This document shows positions 32,585-39,768 of a stretch of 64,000 nucleotides of DNA, in pieces. Origin of the DNA: an uncultured Oscillospiraceae bacterium (GTDB taxonomy: Bacteria; Bacillota; Clostridia; Oscillospirales; Oscillospiraceae); NCBI GenBank assembly GCA_934645175.1, contig CAKUDE010000009.1:1-64000 (forward strand), written 5' to 3'. A program made the position numbers and the translations under genes. The notes under the pieces were generated by a model. That model was not told where the DNA came from. It searched no databases and saw only the letters and a list, made by a program, of their open reading frames with translations. Each line of letters begins with the position of its first letter. Positions within the stretch are counted from its first letter, which is position 1.

Positions 32585-33408
32585 GACGCGACCCACTGAT
32601 CCCCGGGATCTGCACCGTGACCGCTATCCGCACGGATACGCCGGATGTCAAAACCTTCCGTGTCGTAGGACTTGACGGAAAAAAGCCCTTTGTCCATATT
32701 CCCGGCCAATGCGCAATGCTGTCCATGCCCGGCGTGGGCGAGGCGCTGTTTTCCATCACCTCCAGTCCCACGCAGCAGGACTATCTGGAATTTTCCATTA
32801 AAAAGTGCGGCTGCGTGACCGAATGGCTGCACGGCATCGAACCCGGCCAGCAGCTCACGCTGCGCGGGCCTTACGGCAACGGCTTTCCTGTCGATACCGA
32901 CTTCGCGGGAAAGGATCTGCTGTTCATTGCAGGCGGTATCGGTCTTGCGCCGCTGCACTCCGTCATCAATTACTGCCGCGCCAACCGCGCACGCTACGGC
33001 GAAATTGACATCGTTTACGGCTCGCGCTCGAAGCAGGATCTGGTCGATTATCCGGAGATTCTGGAGGAGTGGTGCCGGGAAGACGGCATCCGAGTCCACC
33101 TGACCATTGACCGCGAACAGCCCGATTGGGACGGACACGTCGGCTTCGTGCCGAACTATGTCAAGGAGCTGGGCTTCGACACCGGAAAAACGGTCGTGAT
33201 GTGCGGCCCGCCTGTAATGATCAAGTTTACCCTCGCCGGTCTGATGGAGCTGGGTTTCGACCGCAGCCGCATCTATACGACGATGGAGCTGAAAATGAAG
33301 TGTGCCCTCGGCAAGTGCGGCCGCTGCAACATCGGAAACAGATACGTCTGCAAGGACGGTCCCGTATTCCGTTTCGACCAGCTTGACGAGCTGCCGGACG
33401 AGTATTAA
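32581..33408 (+). CDS. FAD/NAD(P)H oxidoreductase subunit (FlxA/AsrB/PyrK-like)
   Basis: 275 aa, ferredoxin-reductase fold. FAD-binding and GGIGLAPLHS NAD-binding segments are present, and a C-terminal [2Fe-2S] motif CALGKCGRCNIGNRYVC followed by DGPVF is as in AsrB, PyrK and hydrogenase gamma subunits. It is the likely entry point for NADH into the Hdr/Flx complex. The 4-nt overlap with the AsrA-like gene matches the AsrAB/HyhBG pairing. Confidence 0.87.
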   Translation: MRRDPLIPGICTVTAIRTDTPDVKTFRVVGLDGKKPFVHIPGQCAMLSMPGVGEALFSITSSPTQQDYLEFSIKKCGCVTEWLHGIEPGQQLTLRGPYGNGFPVDTDFAGKDLLFIAGGIGLAPLHSVINYCRANRARYGEIDIVYGSRSKQDLVDYPEILEEWCREDGIRVHLTIDREQPDWDGHVGFVPNYVKELGFDTGKTVVMCGPPVMIKFTLAGLMELGFDRSRIYTTMELKMKCALGKCGRCNIGNRYVCKDGPVFRFDQLDELPDEY

Positions 33409-33420
33409 AGGAGAACGCTT

Positions 33421-34095
33421 ATGGAACAGCTTGTAACTGTTTTCCTGTTCGGGAAAAAATATGAGGTACCGGAGAGCCTGACGATCATGGAAGCCATGGA
33501 ATACTCCGGCTATCGGCTTGTGCGTGGCTGCGGCTGCCGCAACGGCTTCTGCGGCGCCTGCGCCACGATCTACCGTATCCGCGGCGACCGTGAGCTGAAA
33601 GCCTGCCTTGCCTGCTCAACAAAGGTTGAAGACGGGATGTATATCGCCACATTACCCTTCTTCCCGCTGGTCAAGGCGGCCTATGATCTGGAAAAGCTCA
33701 CCCCCGGTCAGGCGGTCATGATGCAGCTATACCCGGAAATCTATTCCTGCGTCGGCTGCAACGCCTGTACCAAAGCCTGCACACAGGGGCTGAATGTCAT
33801 GCAGTACATTGCCTACGCACAGCGCGGCGAATTTGAAAAGTGCGCCGAGGAATCCTTCGACTGCGTGATGTGCGGCGTATGCTCCAGCCGCTGCCCGGCC
33901 GGGATCTCTCACCCGCAGGTGGCAATGCTCGCGCGCCGCATCAACGGACGCTATCTTGCTCCGCACTGCGGCCATCTTGACGCACGGATTGAGGAAATCC
34001 GCGAGGGCAAGTTTGAGCCGCTGTTGGAAGCGCTGCTGGAAAAGCCGCTTTCGCAAATGCAGGAGCTTTACAACCATCGCGACATTGAAGCATAG
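33421..34095 (+). CDS. Succinate dehydrogenase/fumarate reductase-type iron-sulfur subunit (TfrB N-terminal-like)
   Basis: 224 aa. N-terminal [2Fe-2S] domain (RGCGCRNGFCGAC, then KACLAC), then two [4Fe-4S] motifs CVGCNACTKACTQG and CVMCGVCSSRCPAG. This is the plan of SdhB/FrdB and of the N-terminal half of thiol:fumarate reductase TfrB, whose C-terminal half (CCG domains) is here the separate HdrB. It should link the flavoprotein downstream to the Hdr clusters. The gene follows FlxA by 12 nt and precedes the flavoprotein by 13 nt. Confidence 0.8.
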   Translation: MEQLVTVFLFGKKYEVPESLTIMEAMEYSGYRLVRGCGCRNGFCGACATIYRIRGDRELKACLACSTKVEDGMYIATLPFFPLVKAAYDLEKLTPGQAVMMQLYPEIYSCVGCNACTKACTQGLNVMQYIAYAQRGEFEKCAEESFDCVMCGVCSSRCPAGISHPQVAMLARRINGRYLAPHCGHLDARIEEIREGKFEPLLEALLEKPLSQMQELYNHRDIEA

Positions 34096-34108
34096 GGAGG
34101 ATCGGAAA

Positions 34109-35716
34109 ATGTATCAGGATCCCAATCTCCTTGCCTCGCTCCGCAAGGTCGAGGCCACCCGCGCGGAAAATCTCCGGCTTGACCCGCGCCGCCTGAGCGC
34201 CGAGGAAAAGCAGACGCTCCTGCACGGCTTCCATCCGGACTACCGTGAGGAACAATTCACAACGCTCCGCATCGGTGCAAACCGCGGCGGCAAGGTACCG
34301 CTGGAGCTGGCGGCGCTGCTGGAGGGACGCTCCCGCCTGTTTGACCGCGCGGTTACTCTGTCAAAGCCCGATTATGACTGCGACGTTCTGATTCTCGGCG
34401 GCGGCGGCGCCGGCTGCTCGGCCGCCATTGAGGCGGATAACGCCGGCGCAAAGGTGCTGCTTGTAACAAAGCTGCGCGTCGGCGACGCAAACACGATGAT
34501 GGCCGAGGGCGGCATTCAGGCCGCCGATAAGCCGAACGACTCCCCTGCGCAGCACTTCCTCGATGCCTACGGCGGCGGTCACTTCGCCGCGCAGAAGGAT
34601 CTGCTCTATAAGCTTGTCACGGAAGCGCCCGAGGCAATCGGCTGGCTCAGCGAGCTGGGCGTAGAATTCGACAAGGCGCCGGATGGCACGATGATTACCA
34701 CCCACGGCGGCGGCACCTCTCGCAAACGGATGCACGCGGCGAAGGATTACTCCGGCGCGGAGATCATGCGCACGCTGCGCGATGAAGTGCTCGGCCGCAG
34801 CATCGAGGTCGTCGATTTTACCTCCGCCGTTGAGCTTCTGACGGACGAACACGGCCGCTGCACCGGCGCGGTCCTGCTGAACATGGAAACGCAGGAGCTG
34901 CTTGTTGCACGGGCAAAAACCGTCATTCTCGCCACGGGCGGCGCCGGCCGCCTGCATTATCAGGGCTTCCCGACCTCCAATCACTACGGCGCGACGGCGG
35001 ACGGACTCGTGCTGGCCTACCGCGCAGGCGCAGGTCTGCTCTATCCGGACACGCTGCAATACCACCCCACCGGCGCCGCCTTCCCGGCACAGATTTACGG
35101 CGCGCTGGTGACGGAAAAGGTGCGCTCCGTCGGTGCAATGCTCATCAATGCCGAAGGCGAAGCCTTCATCAACCCGCTGGAAACACGGGATGTTGCCGCC
35201 GCAGGCATTATTCGCGAATGCTCCGAGCGCGGCAAGGGCGTGAAAACGCCGCTCGGCGACGCCGTGTGGCTCGATACGCCTATGATCGATCTGCGCCACG
35301 GCGCAGGAACGATCGAAAAGCGCATCCCCGCAATGCTGCGGATGTTCGGTAAACACGGCATCGATCTGCGCGTCGAACCGATTCTCGTCTACCCGACGCT
35401 GCACTACCAGAACGGCGGCGTGCACATTACGCCGGACGGACAGACAGACGTAGAAAACCTGTTTGCGGCCGGCGAGGTCGTCGGCGGTATCCACGGGCGC
35501 AACCGCCTGATGGGCAACAGTCTGCTGGACATCATCGTTTTCGGCCGCAGCGCGGGTAAAAACGCCGCCGCAAAAGCAAAGACCGTCTCCTGCGGCACAC
35601 TGTCTCTGGCGCATCTGGTCGCTTTTGAAAACGCCCGTCGCGCGGTGGGTATCGAGGACGATATGCCCTCACCGCGTCTGCTGCCGGATTATACAAGAAG
35701 AAAGGACGAAATGTAA
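34109..35716 (+). CDS. Fumarate reductase/succinate dehydrogenase-type flavoprotein subunit
   Basis: 535 aa. FAD-binding ILGGGGAGCSAA, then ATGGAGR, LQYHPTG, VRSVGA, HYQNGG and HGRNRLMGNSLLD. These cover the His and Arg residues that bind dicarboxylate and donate the proton in FrdA. The N-terminal His that holds FAD covalently in FrdA/SdhA is Asn here (DANTMMAEGG), so FAD should be non-covalent, as in soluble relatives. An extra N-terminal region of about 85 aa precedes the FAD domain. The start at 34109 follows GGGAGG. Probably reduces fumarate; L-aspartate oxidation is an alternative, but the partner subunits argue against it. Confidence 0.84.
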   Translation: MYQDPNLLASLRKVEATRAENLRLDPRRLSAEEKQTLLHGFHPDYREEQFTTLRIGANRGGKVPLELAALLEGRSRLFDRAVTLSKPDYDCDVLILGGGGAGCSAAIEADNAGAKVLLVTKLRVGDANTMMAEGGIQAADKPNDSPAQHFLDAYGGGHFAAQKDLLYKLVTEAPEAIGWLSELGVEFDKAPDGTMITTHGGGTSRKRMHAAKDYSGAEIMRTLRDEVLGRSIEVVDFTSAVELLTDEHGRCTGAVLLNMETQELLVARAKTVILATGGAGRLHYQGFPTSNHYGATADGLVLAYRAGAGLLYPDTLQYHPTGAAFPAQIYGALVTEKVRSVGAMLINAEGEAFINPLETRDVAAAGIIRECSERGKGVKTPLGDAVWLDTPMIDLRHGAGTIEKRIPAMLRMFGKHGIDLRVEPILVYPTLHYQNGGVHITPDGQTDVENLFAAGEVVGGIHGRNRLMGNSLLDIIVFGRSAGKNAAAKAKTVSCGTLSLAHLVAFENARRAVGIEDDMPSPRLLPDYTRRKDEM

Positions 35717-35717
35717 T

Positions 35718-35996
35718 ATGGAATGGGCAGAAATTCTGGAAACCGTTATGATCGTAAGCTTCGGCATCTCCTGGCCGCTGTCGATCATCCGCTCCTGCCG
35801 CAGCCGCTCCACGAAGGGAAAGAGCGTGCTCTTCAGCTTCTTCATCCTTCTGGGATATGTGTGCGGCATCATCGGCAAAATTCTCTCACACAACTTCAAT
35901 CTGGCATTTTATTTTTACATTCCGAACGCCATCATGGTTACGACGGACATCTGCCTCTGGTTCCGCAACCGTAAGCTTGAGCTGCAGGAAAAATAA
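35718..35996 (+). CDS. Small three-helix membrane protein, PQ-loop/SemiSWEET-like in layout
   Basis: 92 aa, three hydrophobic helices (about residues 5-25, 35-56, 62-84) joined by a basic loop. The GISWPLSI...STKGKSVLF pattern recalls PQ-loop/SemiSWEET proteins, which are about this size. It begins 1 nt after the stop of the flavoprotein and ends the operon at a strong terminator. A role in transport of a dicarboxylate or in membrane docking of the otherwise soluble complex is possible. No family is certain. Confidence 0.65.
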   Translation: MEWAEILETVMIVSFGISWPLSIIRSCRSRSTKGKSVLFSFFILLGYVCGIIGKILSHNFNLAFYFYIPNAIMVTTDICLWFRNRKLELQEK

Positions 35997-35998
35997 GC

Positions 35999-36030
35999 AA
36001 AACGGGAGTCCACACGGACTCCCGTTTTTG
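35999..36030. terminator. Bidirectional terminator between convergent operons
   Basis: AACGGGAGTCC and GGACTCCCGTT (within 35999-36027) form an 11-bp stem with an ACAC loop, followed by TTTTTG on the plus strand and by a shorter T-run on the minus strand. It lies between the Hdr operon (plus) and the NTPase gene (minus), which end 39 nt apart. Confidence 0.85.
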
Positions 36031-36035
36031 TTTTA

Positions 36036-36548
36036 CTACTCTCCGTCCCTGCGGGACAACAGCTCCAGCGCAAGCGTGGTAAAATCGTCGCTGCGCGCCT
36101 GCGCCGCATCAATGCAGACGCAGGATCGATGTGCACGCACGGCATTGAGAAAGGGCGTATTGCGATCCCCGATTGCGGCAAGCACACGTCTGCCGCTGTC
36201 CAGGACGGAAATCACCGCCGCCTGAAACACGGCGGCGTCGTTTTCCAAAAAGCCAAGCTCATCCATCAAAACCACCGCGTTCTGCGGAAGATCGCGCAGG
36301 CTGGCTGCCCCAAGCGTGTCAAAGGTCGCCGAAAATGCCGCCATATATCCGTCCTTCGGCGCGCCGACAATTTGTTCCGGCGTATAACGCAGCGGTGCAC
36401 GGCAGTCGTGCAGGAAGACCGGGCTCGGCACGCCCCGGATAAGCTTCTCCGTCCAGAAGCCGCAGACTGGCTCGCCAAGTTGGGCAAGAATGCGGCGCAG
36501 CGCAGTGGATTTACCGCTGCCGCTCGCCCCCGTTAAAATCAGATTCAT
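36036..36548 (-). CDS. THEP1-like nucleoside-triphosphatase
   Basis: 170 aa P-loop protein. Walker A GASGSGKST is at the very N terminus, CGFWTEK follows, and Walker B VVLMDELGFLE is near residue 100. This is the NTPase_1/THEP1 family, which hydrolyses nucleoside triphosphates. The start at 36548 places Walker A where the family has it, with AAAGGGG upstream. A longer frame to 36584 is less likely. Its cellular role is not established. Confidence 0.75.
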   Translation of the reverse strand: MNLILTGASGSGKSTALRRILAQLGEPVCGFWTEKLIRGVPSPVFLHDCRAPLRYTPEQIVGAPKDGYMAAFSATFDTLGAASLRDLPQNAVVLMDELGFLENDAAVFQAAVISVLDSGRRVLAAIGDRNTPFLNAVRAHRSCVCIDAAQARSDDFTTLALELLSRRDGE

Positions 36549-36587
36549 TGCGACGTCCCCTTTCGTTTTCATACGCTTCGACACAAA

Positions 36588-36617
36588 AAGAGCTCTCTGC
36601 CTTCGCAGAGAGCTCTT
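36588..36617 (-). terminator. Rho-independent terminator of rpsU
   Basis: 13-bp stem (36588-36600 with 36605-36617) with a GAAG loop on the minus strand, then TTTTTG. It lies 20 nt past the rpsU stop and ahead of the NTPase gene, so rpsU is monocistronic. Confidence 0.88.
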
Positions 36618-36637
36618 ATTCGTTCCGTTAACGGGAA

Positions 36638-36820
36638 TCAGAAACCACGTCTCTTATTTTTGCGCGCAGCTTCGGACTTCTGCTTCCGCTTGAGGCTCGG
36701 GCTGACGTAGTGCTCACGCTTCTTGACCTCGGCGATGACGCCGTCCTTCTGGCAGCTACGCTTAAAACGCTTCAGAGCGCTCTCCAGAGATTCGTTCTCT
36801 TTGACACGGATTTCAGACAT
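36638..36820 (-). CDS. rpsU: 30S ribosomal protein S21
   Basis: 60 aa, Lys/Arg-rich, with the S21 pattern [17 protein letters not shown] and a basic C-terminal tail. S21 binds near the 3' end of 16S rRNA and helps initiation. Start at 36820 after GGAGGGA; the frame runs on to 36853 but those residues do not fit the family. A consensus promoter (36892-36920) and a structured leader drive it. Confidence 0.93.
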   Translation of the reverse strand: MSEIRVKENESLESALKRFKRSCQKDGVIAEVKKREHYVSPSLKRKQKSEAARKNKRRGF

Positions 36821-36839
36821 TGATTTCCCTCCCTCCGAC

Positions 36840-36884
36840 GCATCCGGCTTCATCCAGGATGCTTTCAGGGCCGCTTTGAGCGGC
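36840..36884 (-). ncRNA. Structured 5' leader of rpsU
   Basis: Within the about 70-nt leader, two stems are visible on the minus strand: GCCGCT/AGCGGC (36870-36884) and GCATCC/GGATGC (36840-36862). The second ends just before the ribosome-binding site. Such an arrangement could mediate autogenous control by S21, but no known leader family is confirmed. Confidence 0.4.
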
Positions 36885-36891
36885 GTAAGTT

Positions 36892-36920
36892 ATTATACTC
36901 GCGCAAGAGGAAATTGTCAA
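36892..36920 (-). promoter_or_regulatory. Full-consensus sigma-70 promoter of rpsU
   Basis: On the minus strand TTGACA (36915-36920), 17 nt, TATAAT (36892-36897), a perfect match, as expected for a highly expressed ribosomal-protein gene. Confidence 0.9.
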
Positions 36921-36966
36921 GCAGCTTCTTCAAAAATTTTCTCTTTTTCTGAAAAATTCGAGTGTC

Positions 36967-39378
36967 TTACTTGACAATCAGATTTACAAGCTTGTTTTTC
37001 ACCACGATGGTCTTGACGATACTGCCGGGCTGCTTTTCCAGGAAACGGGCAATCTTTTCGTCCTGCTTCGCCAGCTCGACGACCTCGGCATCCGGCAGGT
37101 CGGCCGGGACATGGATCGTTCCGCGCAGCTTGCCGTTGACCTGCACGGCCATATCGATCTCGCTGTCGCGGCACTTGTCCTCATCATACTCCGGCCATTT
37201 CGACACCGAGCAGATCCCCTCAAAGCCGTGCTGCTGCCACAGCTCGTCGCAGATATGCGGCGCAAAGGGGCTGAGAAGCTGCAAAAGCGTTCTGAGCTCC
37301 GCAGCGTTGCAACCGTTGTCCGTCAGCGCCGTCGTCAGCGTCATAAGCGCGGCCAGCGCAGTGTTGCCCTTGAGCGCGTCGATATCCGAGGAAACTTTTT
37401 TGATGGTCTTGTGCACAATGGCCTCGTTTTTGGCGCTGTAGGCCGTCTCGCGGTCGGTCACGCTCTCGGCAAGGTTCCACACCTTATCCAGGAAACGCTT
37501 GCAGCCCTTGACGGCATTCGGCGCCCAGGTCGCAGCCTTTTCAAAGTCGCCGATAAAAATAATATAGGTACGCATGGTATCCGCCCCGTACTCCGCGATG
37601 ACGTCCGTCGGGTTAATCACATTCCCCTTGCTCTTGGACATCTTGATGCCGCCCTCGCCGAGAATCATACCATGGCTCGTGCGCCTGGCATAGGGTTCCT
37701 TCGTCGGCACGACGCCCAGGTCATACAGGAACTTATGCCAGAAGCGGGAATACAGCAGGTGCAGCGTGGTATGCTCCATGCCGCCGTTGTACCAGTCAAC
37801 GGGGCTCCAATATTTCAGTGCCTCCGGCGAAGCCAGCGCTTCGTCGTTATGCGGATCCATATAACGCAGATAGTACCATGACGAGCCCGCCCACTGGGGC
37901 ATGGTGTCCGTCTCACGCTTGGCGGGACCGCCACAGCAGGGACAGGTCGTATTGACCCAGTCGGTCATGGCCGCCAGCGGCGAATGACCGTCGTCCGTCG
38001 GTTCATAGCTCTCGACCTCGGGCAGCAACAGCGGCAGCTCGGACTCGGGCAGCGGTACGGTACCGCACTTCTCGCAGTGGACGATGGGAATCGGCTCGCC
38101 CCAGTAGCGCTGACGGGAGAAAACCCAGTCGCGCAGCTTGAAATTGACCTTCGCCTCGCCGATACCCTTCTCGGTCAGAAAATCGATGATGGCCTTCTTC
38201 GCCTGTTCGACGGTCATCCCGTCAAGGAAGCCCGAATTGACCATTTCGCCCGCCCCGCAGTCGGTATAGGCAGCCTGCGTCACATCGCCGCCCCTGACAA
38301 CCTCAATGATCTCGCAGCCGAACTTTCGGGCAAACTCCCAGTCACGCTCGTCATGCGCCGGCACGGCCATAATTGCGCCGGTACCGTAGGTAGACAAGAC
38401 ATAGTCCGAAATGAAGATCGGAATCCGTTTGCCGTTGACGGGGTTGATACCGGATACACCGCGAAGCTGCACGCCGGTCTTTTCCTTGGCAAGCTCCGTC
38501 CGCTCAAAATCGGATTTGGAGGCCGCGGCAGCCTGATAGGCGCGAATCTCGTCCGGGTTTTCCAGACGGTCGATCCATTTGGCAATCAGCTCGTGTTCCG
38601 GCGACAGGACCATATAGGTTGCACCGAAAAGCGTATCCGGCCGGGTGGTGTAGATCAGAATATCGTCACCGAGCGTTGATCCGAAGCGCACCTGTGCGCC
38701 GGTAGAACGGCCGATCCAGTTGCGCTGCTGAAGCTTGACACGGTCGATGTAATCCACGCCGTCCAGATCGTCCAGAAGCCGCTGGGCATATTTTGTAATG
38801 CGCAGCATCCACTGGCTCTGCTCCTTACGGATCACGGGGCTGCCGCAGCGCTCGCAGACATTATCCACAACCTCCTCATTCGCCAGAACGCACTTGCAGG
38901 AGGTGCACCAGTTCACGGGCATTTTGGTCTTATAGGCCAGACCATGCTTATACATCTGCAGGAAGATCCACTGCGTCCATTTGAAGTATTTCGGATCGGT
39001 CGTATTGATCTCCCGGTCCCAGTCGAAGCTGTAACCAAGCGCCTTAAGCTGGCTGCGGAAGGTTGCAATATTATTGCGGGTCACGATCGCGGGATGGATA
39101 TGGTTCTTGATGGCATAGTTTTCCGTGGGCAGACCGAAGGCATCATAGCCCATCGGGAACAGTACATTCTGCCCCATCATGCGGTGCTTACGCGCAATGG
39201 CATCCATCGCGGTGTAGGGACGGGCATGGCCGACGTGCAGACCCGCACCGGAGGGATACGGAAACTCAATCAGCGCATAAAACTTCTCGCGGTCGCCACC
39301 GTTTTCCGCCTTATAAAGCTGTTTTTCTTCCCATATTTTATGCCATTTTTTCTCAATTTCCGTAAAATCGTATTTCAT
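36967..39378 (-). CDS. leuS: Leucyl-tRNA synthetase
   Basis: 803 aa class I synthetase. HIGH motif as HVGHARPYT (about residue 47), the CP1 editing insertion in the middle, and KMSKSKGN near residue 590. C-terminal anticodon-binding domain. It charges tRNA-Leu. The gene starts directly after the rsfS stop codon, so the two are coupled. No strong terminator follows: only an AT-rich weak hairpin lies between leuS and the rpsU promoter. Confidence 0.96.
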   Translation of the reverse strand: MKYDFTEIEKKWHKIWEEKQLYKAENGGDREKFYALIEFPYPSGAGLHVGHARPYTAMDAIARKHRMMGQNVLFPMGYDAFGLPTENYAIKNHIHPAIVTRNNIATFRSQLKALGYSFDWDREINTTDPKYFKWTQWIFLQMYKHGLAYKTKMPVNWCTSCKCVLANEEVVDNVCERCGSPVIRKEQSQWMLRITKYAQRLLDDLDGVDYIDRVKLQQRNWIGRSTGAQVRFGSTLGDDILIYTTRPDTLFGATYMVLSPEHELIAKWIDRLENPDEIRAYQAAAASKSDFERTELAKEKTGVQLRGVSGINPVNGKRIPIFISDYVLSTYGTGAIMAVPAHDERDWEFARKFGCEIIEVVRGGDVTQAAYTDCGAGEMVNSGFLDGMTVEQAKKAIIDFLTEKGIGEAKVNFKLRDWVFSRQRYWGEPIPIVHCEKCGTVPLPESELPLLLPEVESYEPTDDGHSPLAAMTDWVNTTCPCCGGPAKRETDTMPQWAGSSWYYLRYMDPHNDEALASPEALKYWSPVDWYNGGMEHTTLHLLYSRFWHKFLYDLGVVPTKEPYARRTSHGMILGEGGIKMSKSKGNVINPTDVIAEYGADTMRTYIIFIGDFEKAATWAPNAVKGCKRFLDKVWNLAESVTDRETAYSAKNEAIVHKTIKKVSSDIDALKGNTALAALMTLTTALTDNGCNAAELRTLLQLLSPFAPHICDELWQQHGFEGICSVSKWPEYDEDKCRDSEIDMAVQVNGKLRGTIHVPADLPDAEVVELAKQDEKIARFLEKQPGSIVKTIVVKNKLVNLIVK

Positions 39379-39741
39379 TTACTCTTTCTCCTCAAACGAA
39401 ATGGGAACGCTCACGGCATCGCTCCAAAGTCTCTCAAGATCGTAGAACTGCCGCGTCTCGTTGGTAAACACATGGACAACCAGACTGCCGAAGTCAAGCA
39501 GCACCCATGTTCCTCCGCGATGGCCCTCGCGGTGCAGCAGTTTTTCGCCCAACTCGTCGGAAACAAGCTGCTCCACACTGTCGCAAAGCGTCTTGACGTG
39601 GGTACTGGAGGTGCCGGTGCAGATCAGAAAATAATCGGCAAGGCTGGTAATGTCCGTGACCTGAAGCAGCTTGATGCCCAGACCCTTCCGGTCATCGAGC
39701 ACCTTTGCCGCCCGCAGTGCAATTTCTTTTGGTTGCATCAT
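39379..39741 (-). CDS. rsfS: Ribosomal silencing factor RsfS
   Basis: 120 aa. Iojap family: DITSLADYFLICTG and the WVLLDFGSLVVHVF segment are typical. RsfS binds L14 and blocks subunit joining under starvation. It sits upstream of leuS and 27 nt after the LCP-like gene, in the usual Firmicute nadD-yqeK-rsfS neighbourhood. Confidence 0.93.
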   Translation of the reverse strand: MMQPKEIALRAAKVLDDRKGLGIKLLQVTDITSLADYFLICTGTSSTHVKTLCDSVEQLVSDELGEKLLHREGHRGGTWVLLDFGSLVVHVFTNETRQFYDLERLWSDAVSVPISFEEKE

Positions 39742-39768
39742 AAGTATCTGTCGTCCTTTCTTCGGATC

